A DNA stretch of 64,000 nucleotides from Streblospio benedicti (Eukaryota; Annelida; Polychaeta; Spionida; Spionidae), in the NCBI GenBank assembly GCA_019095985.1, contig CM032660.1, forward strand, positions 31,700,612 through 31,764,611, in the 5' to 3' direction. The translations under genes were made by a program, and so were the position numbers. Numbering within the stretch: position 1 is the first letter of the stretch; each line of letters begins with the position of its first letter. The notes beneath the pieces are model-generated. The model saw only the letters and a program-made list of their open reading frames with translations, searched no databases and was not told the origin of the DNA. Shown piece by piece: positions 13,001 through 24,521 of the stretch.

Positions 13001-16000
13001 CTTTTGATGAAGTTTCAATGTGTTTTTAAAACAAATTATTATGAATTTGTGGTTAGCTATCTCCTTGGAACAGTTTATGACCTATCATCACCAAACTTGA
13101 CATTTGGTAGGACTATATTACTTTCCTCATTTGATGTTTGAGTACTTTGGCCTACTTTTGAAAAATTTTATGGAATATTCGAATAAAGCTATTGTTACCA
13201 CTGTACTGGGAAAAGTTAAAGTATTTCATCTATGGTCATTAAACTTTACAATTTTGTTCACTATATTAGTCTCTACACCTGGATTGATGTAGCTGTACTT
13301 TGACCTACCTTTGATGAACTTATGAGCCATACGTGTTAATACCTCGTTCTGGGCTCGCGCGATGGTTCGTTTTATAGCCATGGGCGAGAGATTTTAAGGA
13401 TGGGCGAGAGATTTTGCTTACTCTTTCGCCAATGTGGCGAATCATTTTTATTCAAGAAAAATTCGCAAAAAACGAAATTTCGCCTGGTTTTACTTCGACT
13501 TCGTACTTACCGGATATACCATTTCATAATGCAAACAACAATGGCGCCATTTTTCAGTCGATTTGATGGACAGTTTTCAGTTTGTCAAAACGTCTTCAGT
13601 AGTTTACTCGAGTTTTAACAGTGTGACAGAATTGTACCACATGACTCGAGTAAACCACTGAAGATGTTTGCCAAATCGAAAACTGCCTATCAGAAATCAA
13701 ACGTAAACAAAAATGGTAGCACCACGTTTTCTATTTTTCAATGTTCGACAAAGATTTTTTACTAGAACTTTCTACAATACTGGTGTTTGTGTGATATTAT
13801 AACATTAACGCATTTACGTCAGTTTCTGTGATGTATAAATGTAAATAAAAAAAAGGTTCAATAAATGAATGAAAAATTATTCTGTGTTGTATAAATGTAA
13901 ATAAAAAAAAGGTTCAATAAATGAATGAAAATTTTAAACTTGTTCAATTTGATCTTTCACAAAACCTTAAAATACCATTAGCAATTTTTTATTGAATGCT
14001 ATCTGATACAATTTATCATTTACTTGTGCAATTTAGAATGACAATTATAAATTAATAACAGAAAAATCATCGTAAGGAATAAACAAAAGTAGTAATTCCG
14101 CTGACGAAGTAACTTGATGAGCTTCTATGAAAAAATGTATAGCCTGTCTGGCACTTTGTCAAAATATCTACAAAATAGTATTGATATGTAGTATATTACA
14201 AAGTCCAGTAAATCTACTTCATTTAAAACAGTATTATACTAAATTCAAACTTGGCTAAAAAAAAATTCAATTGGCTAAAAAAAATTTTAGTTGTTAAGCC
14301 AACTGGCTAAAAAAAAATTCAGTTTGCTAAAAAAAATTTAAGCTGTTTAGCCAATTGGTTAAATTTGAGATGGGTCTAGCGCTAGCCCAGAACATACCAC
14401 TCTACAGGGAGAAGTATTTGACCTTTTATCACTAAACTCCATATTTAGCTTCATTATGCAACTCTCCAGATCTGATAATATTTAATATTTTGGTGTACTT
14501 TGGCCTACTTTTGATGAGGTTACGATGTGTTTTTATTTTCATTTTGATTAGATGTGTTGCCTTTCTAAAATATTCTTTATACATGTATGTATTTGAATTT
14601 CTAATTTTAAAATTGATTGACCTAAAAGGGGCTAATCAAGGAGGGGGAGATTTTTGGCGTTCCGACGACGACTACTTGTTATAAACTTAAAAACAAACGC
14701 AACTCTAATGTACTTATATTGTCATGACACACTGACCTACTTCTTCAGCAGGAGAATGTGAATTGGAGCAAATCATAGATCTACTTGTCATGATATCTAT
14801 TATGATCCTATTATAAATAATATGTAAACCCACCGTTAATCCCGCAGACCTTGCTCACCGAAGAGGCTGCTTTGTGGCGGGACGACGAGGGTAAAACTGT
14901 GATGCACACTGCCGCAGAACAAGGTGGGCAAATCAGCGTTTATTTCTATCAGTATTGAGTCAATATTGCAGTTTCTGCAAAGTAATTTCTACAAGTAAAA
15001 TAAAATTAGAAATAACGATAAATACTGTACAGCAACGGCCTTGTACGTGAAGCTAAGGTTCTGGAATTGTTACCTTGTGTTTGTTCACTGGATGCTGGAG
15101 GCTGAAACATTCTTAATTTTCAAATGTTTTTTAAGATTCATTATTTTGTTAGAGCTAATATTATTGAAAATACTTTATATTTGCTTCAGGGTCGTTAGCT
15201 TCTGTGAGAATTATATTTGATATTGGAGGCATAGAAACATTGAATCAAAGAGACAGTCAGAATCGCACACCTTTAATTGTGGCTACAATGGGAGGTCATG
15301 GAGAAGTGGTCAATTATTTCCTGTCTCAAGGTGGTAAGTAAATCAGGCAAAATCAATAGAAAAATATTTATTAAGTTGTGTTCATTGTTATTGTCATGCC
15401 ATTAATATGTTTTTGTGGCTGTCAGCTGACCTGGCCGCGGTCGATGAGCTGGGGGCCACGGCGTGGGACTACGCACGTGCACGCCAACTCCACTACTGCA
15501 TGCTCATCATCGCGTCATACATTCGGGGAACAACTAAAGACACTGACGGCATGTATAATGGAGTGGAAGAAAACATGAATGGAATCAATGGGTTGCAGGT
15601 ATCAACAAAATCTTACATTGATAAACATAATTATTCACATATTCATGGGAAAATATACCGTTTATAAAATAGAATATGTGCACATATAGAAATGTCTATA
15701 TCTAAGATTTTAACTCAAAACTATTGATAATATTATATATTATATTCTCTACTGTTCATTTTTGATGAAACATGACGTTTCACCATGGTAACTACATGGC
15801 TTCATCGGATGTTATATTATATGTTGCACTATATATATACAGAATGGTATGTATAATATTATTAAGAATCTTCCTGCTGTCACTAATCTTCACTCTATTT
15901 AATGATGACCATTTTGGTACATGCTTTATGTGCAATGTCGGGAGCATCTGTTATTTTGTAATCATAACATTTTAACCCAAGCCTTTGTAAATATATGAAG

Positions 16001-16538
16001 TCAGGTTTATGGATTGTAGACTAAAACACTAAATGTGCATGATATTTATATGCTAATCGAACAAATATGGTAAGTTATTACTTAAATTTACTGAGAATAT
16101 ATTCAGTAATAGTTGTGATTCAGTTTAATTAGCTGCCTCAGGTATGCAAATTGGCTGCATGTCATCAAATTGCCCATATTAGTTGTAGGATTTAATTTTC
16201 ATGATGCAAAATCTTTCTAATTTATGAGAAAATGTAAACTTGGTGTTTAGGTGTGGTGTTTTATTTCAAATAATTTTAGATAGAGGTATCTGGCAAAAGC
16301 AAAAAATTGATTGTCCAAAGACGTGTTATATTATTGTTGTTGTTTTTTTTACTACTTATTCTGTGTGTTTGTCCAAACACACAGAATAAAGTAAAAAAAC
16401 CCAACAACAATGACACCATCTGTGTCGTCTAAAATTAAACAAATTGCAAATGTGTTATATTATGTTATATTATATTTCCGCCCACTAACGGGAAGCAGGT
16501 GTTGTGAATATTACTGCTGGTTGTTGTGTCAGATCAAT

Positions 16539-16573
<35 letters not shown>

Positions 16574-19500
16574 CCTGTTTGGGGGCCACAGTCCGGCGCC
16601 GCCGCCGCGCGCACCCGAGGCCCCGCACACCCCGCGCACCCCGCGCACCGCAAACACGCCAGCACTGCAGACCTGGGCCAACGGGCCCGCTGCCAAACAG
16701 GTGGGGCGCCGCTGTGCCATTCTTCATGTTATTACATGTCTGCTGAGCTCTAAATAGAGGTCGGACGGTTAGTCAATTAACCTACATCTAGTAGGTTTTA
16801 CCTGATAGTCAGTTACAAAATGAAAGGTCGGTTAGTTGAATTGTCATACTGGGTATGTATTTAGCTATCATGTCATATACTGAGTATCTTTGTACTCCAA
16901 TTGAATTGTTATAGTTTCTGACTATTTCACTACATTATAGTGCCCTGAGTATTTATTCCCTACCACTCGTAAAACATGAAGAAAAGCATTGTTGATAGGG
17001 AATAGTCGGAGTTGAAAAATCCATTAACGTCAGATGTTATTTTGTTTACTTCAGATGTCAGGCATTAAAGTGTCTTCCGAATGATCCACATCACTGTCAG
17101 AAACCCGACGATGGTTATTGCCCAATAACCATCGTCATTAGTAACCTTCGTCATCTCGATTCGTGACTTTTACGTTGAACAATTCTGTCATATTGAACTC
17201 TACCTTTGATCACACGTGTTACACGGGTAGTACATGAAGTATGCTACGTGTGTCGACCTTGTTTTTTTACGTAAACGCATTAAAACTCGGGTATTTCAGT
17301 ATAAAAGAAACCCAAAATGACGATGGTTATTGTGAAGTGCTGTTTTGTTAGGACGATGGTTACTTATTTTGGGACGATGGTTACTGGGACAAGTGTCATA
17401 TTAATTATTTCAGCCAATTGCACAATCAAACAGAAACCTCATGCTGGCATTTGTAATGCCTTGTTATAAAACTTCCAATGGGTTATTTTACCGGCGTTAA
17501 AGCGTGACGATTGACGTTTCTGTACTATATTTTCCTGGTAATGTTTGTACACAAGTAGTACTAGATCTACAACAAATAAAAAATCAGACGCATCTTCCCA
17601 TTACAAGGTATGTGATAAAACAACTTGTAGTTACAAACTATTCAAGTAGATATAGATAATAGACATGATAAACTGCTGGCAAGATTGACGTGTTTGATCA
17701 AAATAAGTTTAAGTTGATATCTATAACTGATCCATGGACTAGTTCTAGTACATATTAAATTGAAACTCTCAACACAATTGATGATTGATGTCAGATTCTC
17801 CTGTATATCATATTCATAGCATGATAGTGTACTACTACTAGAGCATTGACTAGCGGCAGGGCTTTAAGTGGGAAAGGGCTACACTGTGACACTGACTGGA
17901 TGTATAGTATAGTCATAGACGTTAGATCTATAATTGTCATTGGTAATATTCTAATAGTATTTCAAGCTTATATAAACGCATTAGACCACTATATTACATG
18001 AAAGACCTGTTTAATAACCATCGTCATTGTTAGAAATATAAACACAGTAACCTTCGTCACAGTTATAAATAACCATCGTCATTGAATGTAACTTTAACGG
18101 ACTAGCACGCAGCAATAACAAATTGTTGGCAGTTGATAATATATCGTATCTGTGCTTGAATATGTACTTTAAATATACTGATATCAAGTTTGACTTACCT
18201 TGAGGATTAGGCTAGATAATATCCATTATTATGGCCGAATCGAGAGCGTGACCTATTTAAATGACGATGGTTATTGGGCAATAACCATCGTCGGGTTTGT
18301 GACAGTGCACATGAGCCATTACAAATTCAATGTGTTGGGATTTCGTTGGTGTGAATAAGTTTTTTTGCAACCCATTGGATGCATATCATTATTTTGTTGT
18401 GCATGAGGGACAAATATTAGTCAGGGCCACAGATAAATACCCATTCTATAGTCCGGAACAGGTGTTTGTGTTGTCAGGATGAGTAAAACTTGTGAGTTAC
18501 TTGTACTATGGACGAGTATTCTCAGTCACCCTAGATCCAGACATCAGTTTCAATTGAAGTTGTTGATTTGGACATGTAAATCTTAGTGAGGATGGGTATC
18601 TTTTTCAGGATACCCGTCCTACGGACAAGTAAGATGTTTTCCCTATTCATGGCCCTGTTAGTAAGGGAACGATCACAAATAACGATACTGGGAGGGTCGT
18701 CCATTTTTAGGGGCTCGAAGAAAAAGTTAAACGACCCCCCCCATCAACATTTTACAAAGTGGAGTGACCCACCCCCACCCCCACCTGCTAAAGCCATATA
18801 GTCATTGCAATGCTTAAAGAAAATATTTAAAAAAATATACCGAAGCATGATAAAAAAGTTCAGCGACCCACCCACCCCAAAAGGAATCAGAAAAGTTGGA
18901 TGACCCCCCCACCTTTTTGGACCCCCGGTATCGTTATTTATGATCGTTCCCTAAGTACTGGATGAAAGATGCACATCTACAAATCGTATAATGGATCTAT
19001 GCATAAAGTAAGGTGCGGAACAAACACCATATCAATTATTCTAGCTCGGTTTGGTTTTCGTGTGTAAAAACTGTAACTGAACCGAACCGTAACTGTGCGA
19101 ACTCTAGTGCCAAATGTTATTAATTTCATTGGTATAGCAATTAACTTGCAGCAACTATCTTCACTTTGTATTTATATATAACATTTTTTCCTAAGTTTTA
19201 ATTTTAGTTTGTTCTAACAGATTTTAATGTAGAATATTTTTGTTATGAGATCCTTTGTATCAACAGATTGACAGCAACAGAGGAACCGCTCAAAAACGAT
19301 CTGGTGAAGATAGAGACAGAATGAGAAGCCCTTCATCACGAGAGAGTAGTGGTGGAAAACGGCGGAAAAATGAACGTTTGGTTAGTGAAAATTAATTACA
19401 CTTCTCCAATGTGAGAGATCATCTTTTATCTAGCTCCCAAGACTCTAGATCTTGGTGAACAATATCAAGTGTCAATAGAAAGTCATTATTTTTGGACCAA

Positions 19501-22500
19501 AGTGCTGAGTTAAATTTATAATCCAGATTTCTTTGCTAAATGTTCAAAATTTTATAAAAACAAAATCATTTCAAATATGACACATTGTGTTTTCTAAGTT
19601 TTGAAACTAATAAAATAGATGACTGAATAAGTTGAAAAAAGAATGTTTTATTGTCACAAATTATTGCATCATTAATCCATTAATTTGTCCATGAATTTGG
19701 AGGTCAAATTTCATTGGAGGCTTCAAAACCCTGTCAGAAAGTTAAGATACAATGTATTGTTTTTACGAAGTTGACACTGGAATTTGATGTTGTTGTTTTT
19801 TTTTTTTTTTTATTTAATGTTAAATGCCCACACTGTCTACGGTTTCATAAACAAAATTTATGAATATGCTACATGTATATAAATGAAATACCAAACTATT
19901 ATATCATATTTTATGTGATATATTTCATGGATGAGAACCACTTATGAGGCACCAAGTCCACATCCACTGTTAATTACTGCAAAATCTGTCCCAGAGTTAT
20001 GTCCAGATTTCCTGCCAAATATCGTAGTTGCACGGTTGGCATTTATTTCCATCTGCTGAATATAAAGTAAACGGTTATCATTCAGTTCAAGATCATGATA
20101 AGGTACCAGGTACATCCAAGTGAATCCTGGTGTTTCAGGAGAGCCATATGTCTATCACGTCTGTGGATGGGGCCCGTGGCACGCCAGATGATGAGGAACT
20201 CCATGCAGAGAGTAAATACACTACCATTTCTTCCTGCTGTGTTCTTGATAGATTGTAACTAGTGAGTTTTTCATACATCAAAACCTTATTAAGGAATAAG
20301 TCTCCAGGTCATGATGGGTGCATTAGAGTAGGATCAGCTTGTTTAGTTAGATCAGGCATGATTGTAAGAATGTATGACTACATACAGTTATGTAGTAATT
20401 TCTATGAATGTACACTTTTGAGGTTGGTTAGATTATGAAGATAGAACATAACATGAAGTCATAAATACAAGGAAGCAAAGTGCAAATATGAATATATGCG
20501 TATTTAATATCTGGTGCCTTGCAGGTCACTATATGGACGGCGGTGACCTAGAGAACGAGACAGTGAGCATCGATGCCATGGACGTGTCAGACTTTGAGGG
20601 TGCTGGAGAGTTAGAATATGACGAATCACATGCCAATAATCACAATGGGGACGCACATTATCAGCAGAAAGCTCACGCCGGCCCTCCACATGAGGGGCAC
20701 AACCACATACAGGTAGCAGCACTATTGTCACATCGCACTTTTCTCAGTCACGAGAAAACTGTAACTTTCTTAACATCTTCAGTTCACTGAATTCTTTAAA
20801 TACATTCCCCTATTCCCATACAAATGTACCTCATATAGTGGACTTACAATCTGTGTGACAAATTATTCACTTTGCAGTGTGCACCAACTTTAATATTCCT
20901 CATATGTTGAGCAGAAGTAGCTGTGAAAATCAAAGCACAATCAAGATGTCACAGTATTAATGATATAGAGACAGTAATAATTACCTAATTCTGACATCAT
21001 AGGCTGCAAGCGAGCGTAGTGGCACATTTACACCGTCTGCTCAAGAGGACCGCTATGTGCCTGGTCCCGACGACCGCACCCCAACACCGCCCACACCAAC
21101 ACCACGCACCTCACTATCACCACCGCTAAACCCAGGTAAACACACAATTGGGCTGTTGACATAATTCCAACATCACAGGTTGCAACTGAGCGTAGTTGCA
21201 CGTTTACCAATTGTATTGATGATTATTACCCAATCATCAGATCAGGTCGCAGTGTAGGGTATATGCTCAGTAACCTTGAAAAAGCATTTTGATTTCATGG
21301 TCTCAATAATCCAGCTATGTCAATGCCAGCCATTCACATTAAACATCACGTGTATTATCACTCTCACGTTTGTATCCATTTTGAAATCGTATTTCAATCG
21401 AACACCATCCCAGCTTCTGCCAATGTTGTTTCATGCGACATGAATTTTTGTACTTTGTATCATTCAATATCTTAAGTTTCACTGCCAATTCCAGAGCTTG
21501 TATAAATGAAGAATTGACAGCTGTTATTGGGTATTGGTAGTCAAAATAGAGCTAGCTAATACATGTATGTTGAGTATTATTACAGTATGCATTATATTGA
21601 ATAAGAACTGTGTGGCACTAAGTTCACCGGTGTACGTGTTGCAGGCGGCAGACAGCAGCAACCGACGGCGGAGAGAATCATCCCGCCAGCGCATCTACAG
21701 CCGCTGCCAACAGGGAGCGCAACCAAAAAGAAAAAGAAGAAGAAGAGAAGAGAGAACGAGCTGGCACCAGTAGCGGGGCCGGTGCCCCCACCGCGGGGTC
21801 TGCCCCCGCCCACGCAGGGACACAGCCAGGCATACCCACTCAAGTCTGCTTTGAAAAAACCCAAATCACCATCACCTTCTCTTGAGAGAGAAAGCTCGTA
21901 AGTTGAACTGACCGTTGTACTAAGTAAAAATGTGTAGTACCAGTAATTGATATGTTTAAGATTGACATAGGTTCATAAACGCTCACCACTGAAAATAGGT
22001 GATATCAAACACCCGCATAATGAAGATATTAATGTTAAGAACGTAAGGTAAGCTTATGTAAAAGGCTGCTCTAAAATTATTTAAAAGACAATTTTTCATG
22101 GTCAAATTTGTGTTGTGGAAATCTCTTTCCGGCAGATGATAAATTTGAACATCTTGTAATATATCACAGACAATGTCACTTGCCACGACATGCACGATTT
22201 TCCTGTTATCCATATTATATTGAATTTATGAAATAAAATTTTGAGTGAATGAGTCTTTAACTTTATTTTATAGATTTAATCTGGACTCATCCATGAATTC
22301 TGGTAAGAAGATGGTGACATTAACTACAGACAATGACAGTCAGTCAGCTTCGCAGTACATCAAGTCTACAAAAAAGTTGCACAACCACCAAAAAAATGTT
22401 CACAACAGATCCGATGTGGAATATGAGGATGCTGATGATGAATATGAATCTGCACCAGAACAGAGAGCACATGACCAGAGAAAGGGCTTATCACAACGGG

Positions 22501-22962
22501 GCCAAACAAGTTTTAGTAATGTACAGGTGTGTTTTTACTCTATCAACAATGATTGATCATACTGTTTTAGTCATTTCTCCTCAATAATACTCTCACTATA
22601 TATTTAACCATGAAATTGGAAATAGCAAGTTATTTGGTATCCACTTCTATATGATTATAGATCAGTTCATATTTGCCCACATGGCGAAGAGTACAGTTTT
22701 GATTATTGTTTCATAGCCTAATAGCAAAAAAAAGGTTTGGTTTATCTAAACAAACACGGTTGACATAAACAATTGTTATGTAATAGTACGGGTTATTTCA
22801 AGCATATGATTTTTCCAGAATGTGAGTAAGTTGACGAGACGGAGTGACATGGCGGGGCCGTCCATGGGCGGGCGTGTGGGAAGCGGCGGAGGCAAACCCC
22901 CGACCGGCCGCCTCCCCCCGCCCACCAAACCACGCTCCAGCAAAACACACAACTACTCATGA
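9648..22962 (+). CDS. Ankyrin-repeat protein with polyQ and basic/proline-rich tail, 16 visible exons, 5' end missing
   Basis: Exons: 9648-10019, 10177-10305, 10509-10663, 10841-10951, 12408-12509, 14848-14923, 15190-15333, 15426-15598, 16533-16700, 19267-19380, 20139-20211, 20525-20712, 21003-21135, 21645-21897, 22274-22526, 22819-22962. All introns are GT..AG and every junction keeps frame, giving 861 residues up to TGA. The first visible exon starts two bases before a codon end, so at least one upstream exon exists; I could not find it. Order of parts: a helical N-terminal segment (about residues 1-100), nine ankyrin repeats (about 103-405), ten glutamines, then a long low-complexity tail. 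The layout (ankyrin block, then basic disordered tail) recalls inversin/ANKRD55-type proteins, but I cannot assign an orthologue. The structure is very secure; function is unknown, most likely protein-protein scaffolding. Confidence 0.85.
10177..15598 (+). CDS. Ankyrin-repeat block (7 exons, repeats 2-9)
   Basis: The repeats show the usual G-x-TPLHxAA-like signature: GRTALMYAVHFGHLDTVQTL, GSTAVHRACHDGQHEALRIL, GRYPIHWACATKNRQCLAML, GMTPSMWACRMDHIDHFELL, GKTWLHWAARRTEPLECLQT, GKTVMHTAAEQGSLASVRII, NRTPLIVATMGGHGEVVNYF and GATAWDYARARQLHYCMLII. The fifth repeat is lengthened by an acidic insert (QEEEDG) whose exon uses the acceptor at 12406-12407. The acceptor at 12418-12419 would put a stop in frame. 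Ankyrin blocks of this length normally bind partner proteins. The 1.5-kb and 2.3-kb introns on either side of exon 12408-12509 are filled by transposons. Confidence 0.85.
10979..11157. mobile_element. Pogo-like MITE in intron
   Basis: The left end TAACAGAGCAACCTCCTATT and right end AGAGAGGTTCTATTGTGTAA are inverted partners next to TA dinucleotides, as expected for Tc1/mariner/pogo insertion. The element is about 180 bp with no coding capacity. Confidence 0.5.
11187..11641 (+). mobile_element. Two-hairpin MITE, family C, copy 1
   Basis: This 455-bp unit has a close copy in reverse orientation at 41340-41796. It contains two separate long palindromes. One has GCGCGGAGACCACTACTAC-type arms around a GACGTCGCAAGGCG loop. 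The other has arms GTCAATCGCAAAATTGAGCA...TGCTCAATTTTGCGATTGAC. It also carries GATTGGTCAATCAGCGTG, which contains CCAAT-box-like words. No clear terminal target duplication was seen. Confidence 0.75.
12650..14683 (-). mobile_element. Approximately 300-bp-unit repeat element (family D) split by another element
   Basis: Read on the minus strand this matches the blocks at 59466-60870 and 62325-64000. It has the GTCGTCGG-like end (14655-14679, complement of ACAAGTAGTC), the AAAGTAGGCCAAAGTAC words and the other end with AGAAGCAAAGCTAGAAATC. The middle (13344-14394) is a foreign insertion. It lies in an intron of the ankyrin gene. Confidence 0.7.
13344..14394. mobile_element. TIR element inserted into the family D repeat
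   Basis: The left end TCGTTCTGGGCTCGCGC and right end GCGCTAGCCCAGAACA are inverted partners, and TACC flanks both sides (13340-13343 and 14395-14398). Inside are a hairpin at about 13569-13707, a tandem pair of about 55 bp at about 13825-13940 carrying AATAAA words, and A-rich GGCTAAAAAAA repeats at 14250-14340. No transposase frame is seen. Confidence 0.55.
16333..16411. repeat. Long near-perfect hairpin upstream of polyQ exon
   Basis: ATTGTTGTTGTTTTTTTTAC with the following TTATTCTGTGTGTTTG pairs with CAAACACACAGAATAAAGTA and the following AAAAACCCAACAACAAT, across a loop of about 2 bases. The stem is about 38 bp. In pre-mRNA it would sit about 120 bases before the acceptor of the polyQ exon. 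Confidence 0.75.
16533..16700 (+). CDS. PolyQ / proline-threonine exon of the ankyrin-repeat protein
   Basis: The exon starts INE, followed by ten glutamines coded by an uninterrupted CAG run (16542-16571), then a Pro/Ala/Thr-rich stretch with repeated TPRTPRT-like words. It is 168 bp, phase 0 on both sides, so it could be skipped without changing frame. The exon is far richer in G+C than the neighbouring introns. A long hairpin lies about 120 bp upstream in the intron. Confidence 0.8.
16542..16571 (+). repeat. (CAG)10 coding microsatellite
   Basis: Ten perfect CAG units in frame encode glutamines, ended by CAC (His). Pure CAG runs of this kind are prone to length change, so the number of glutamines may differ between individuals. 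Confidence 0.9.
17092..18307. mobile_element. CACTG-ended non-autonomous transposon with mirrored motif array
   Basis: The left end CACTGTCAGAAACCCGACGA and right end TCGGGTTTGTGACAGTG are inverted partners. CACAT directly repeats on both sides (17087-17091 and 18308-18312). Each end carries the perfect 30-bp palindrome built from GACGATGGTTATTG plus its complement. Further copies of GACGATGGTTA-type words stand inside: three forward copies at about 17318-17382 and three reverse copies at about 18014-18080. CACTG ends point to the EnSpm/CACTA-Chapaev group. It is 1,216 bp with no transposase frame. Confidence 0.75.
18665..18951. mobile_element. MITE, family B, TAA target duplication
   Basis: The left end GGGAACGATCACAAATAACG and right end CGTTATTTATGATCGTTCCC are inverted partners, flanked by TAA at 18662-18664 and 18952-18954. 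C-rich tracts inside resemble the G/C-rich subterminal zones of family A. A 3-bp TAA duplication fits PIF/Harbinger. It lies in the intron before exon 19267-19380. Confidence 0.75.
19267..22962 (+). CDS. Low-complexity C-terminal tail of the ankyrin-repeat protein (7 exons)
   Basis: The tail has several parts: a Ser/Arg-rich piece with a basic cluster (GGKRRKNERL), an acidic piece (SIDAMDVSDFEGAGELEYDE), a Thr/Pro piece (TPTPPTPTPRT), a strong lysine run in SATKKKKKKKRRENEL that could act as a nuclear localisation signal, SALKKPKSPSPSLERE, an Asp/Glu/Tyr-rich piece (DVEYEDADDEYESAPEQ), and a final Gly/Pro/Lys-rich piece ending KTHNYS-stop. It is probably disordered. The lysine run is coded by A-rich DNA followed by a very CG-rich part of the same exon. 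Confidence 0.8.
21179..21243 (+). pseudogene. Possible vestigial copy of the neighbouring exon
   Basis: The exon at 21003 begins, after its AG, with GCTGCAAGCGAGCGTAGTGG. At 21179, also after an AG, stands GTTGCAACTGAGCGTAGTTG. The similarity covers about 45 bp, including the upstream ACATCA word. The copy is open for about 21 codons and is followed by GATCAG|GTCGCA, a possible donor. It may be a decayed tandem exon duplicate or, less likely, an alternative exon. Confidence 0.35.
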
Positions 22963-24521
22963 AGAGCCACACGGCAGTGAATCATGTGATATATTAAATG
23001 TGATATAATAGTCAAATCTAGTAAACAGCTGCAAGTGCTAAATTAATACAAATAAGGATATAATATTTAAAAGGCCATAGTCTTATTTATTGACATATTA
23101 ACTTGTAGAACCTATCTAGTTCACCTACAGAAAGTAGCCTATGTTCTATATCCTCTTATATGAATAGATGTCAATCTTTTATAGCATACTAACAATCAAC
23201 TAGTTTGTTTTAGAATACAGTAGAACCTCTATATTATGACTAGCTGTGGGAATGGCCTCAATACTGCGGTGGTCTTATTATAGTAGTGGTTTCTTTATAT
23301 AGTGTGTCAACAATTATACTTCTGTGTAGAATCAATTATCACGAATTAACTTATTTACGACTGTAGTAGTTAAGTAGCAATATTAGTTAATAGTGGTGCA
23401 TAAAATATTTGGGGCAGATTCAAGTTTTAGTTCTGTCTTCACCGAAGGGTATCGCTGCGCAGGGTCACAGAGGATTATAATGGATAAAATAGGACAAAAT
23501 TTACATATGCTTGCAAGAGATTGAGGCATTAGCTGATATGCTGCAAACCTCAACCATACCACCCAGACTGGATCTGCAAGTACTTAAAGGCTACATATGT
23601 ATGCAAATTTCTATGTAAAAAGTATATTTTTGGACTGTGGTAAAGTGATGCTGGGAATGAAAATTCCCATAACTGTAATTGATAGTCTTCAGAAGCCAAA
23701 TCTACTTTGTTGTTCTAGTTACAAGTGTTATCTTTCATTTGTTGCATTTGGAACTTAAATCGATCGAGGCTGGTTTGCAAGCTTTTGTTATCGGTTGGTG
23801 CTGAAAATATATTTGTTGCTAATTAAAGTGGAATGTTCTCCACAGCTCACTCTGATTGGCTGAATCGCTCACACATTTTGTCAAAGCACCTTTCACAGCT
23901 AGATACAGTCGGACCCGTTTAACTTGAATTTGAATGAAATGAATAAATATTCCTGCTATGTTAAGTAACAGGAAGGGAAAGTTATTATTGTGCTATTTGC
24001 TCGAGTTATCCATGAGTTAGCAGAGTTGCATATAAACGGGTCCAAAAATGTATATTTGTTGTATTTTTCAAAGAACTTCTTATTTATTGTGATATCAATA
24101 CGTTTAAGCAAATCTACTTTTTTGAAATCCTCATTTGTAGAATCGTATCATAAATTTTTGAAATTATGTTGATTTCTTTTTTATTAATTGTTATTATTTA
24201 TTTGTTATGGATCGAGTTATGAAGTCTGCATGTTGTATTTTCTAATTACATAGTGGTAGCATATGTTTTTGTTAGATATTCATCCATTCCTGTTTTCTAA
24301 TTTTCGTTGAACTAGAATTCTAGCCAGGTTGAGAAGCGTTTGTGTTGGTAAGATGTTTGTTTACCTCTCACCGACTTTATGGAAAGCTGTCACTACATGT
24401 ATGTGGGAGTTGCTAAGAAACTGCCACCGGCTCTCCAGCCACAGCCTATGTGATTACATTTGGTAACGGTCATGTACAATATAGATATAATGGAAATTAA
24501 CTGACTGGTTGTAAGTATTTA
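22963..24521. other. Likely 3' UTR and downstream sequence of the ankyrin gene
   Basis: An ATTAAA hexamer lies about 30 bp after the stop and an AATAAA in GAATGAATAAATATTCC near 23941, so the mRNA end cannot be fixed from sequence alone. A pogo-like MITE fragment begins with ACAGTAGAACCTCTATATTA at about 23219. No coding exon is seen. Confidence 0.45.
23219..23300. mobile_element. Pogo-like MITE fragment
   Basis: TACAGTAGAACCTCTATATT is a standard pogo/Tigger-type terminus. An inner GTGGTCTTATTATAGTAGTGG-like word resembles the other copies. I could not find a clean opposite end. Confidence 0.45.

Noticed and set aside
16485-16746. Open frames antisense to or out of frame with the polyQ exon
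   Set aside because: They arise from the CAG run and CG-rich codons of the real exon; splice phases support only the polyQ frame.
21534-21773. Arg-rich frame of exon 21645-21897 (NRRRRESSRQ)
   Set aside because: The upstream exon ends in phase 1, which selects the frame giving GRQQQPTAER and an open frame to the next donor; the Arg-rich frame stops early.
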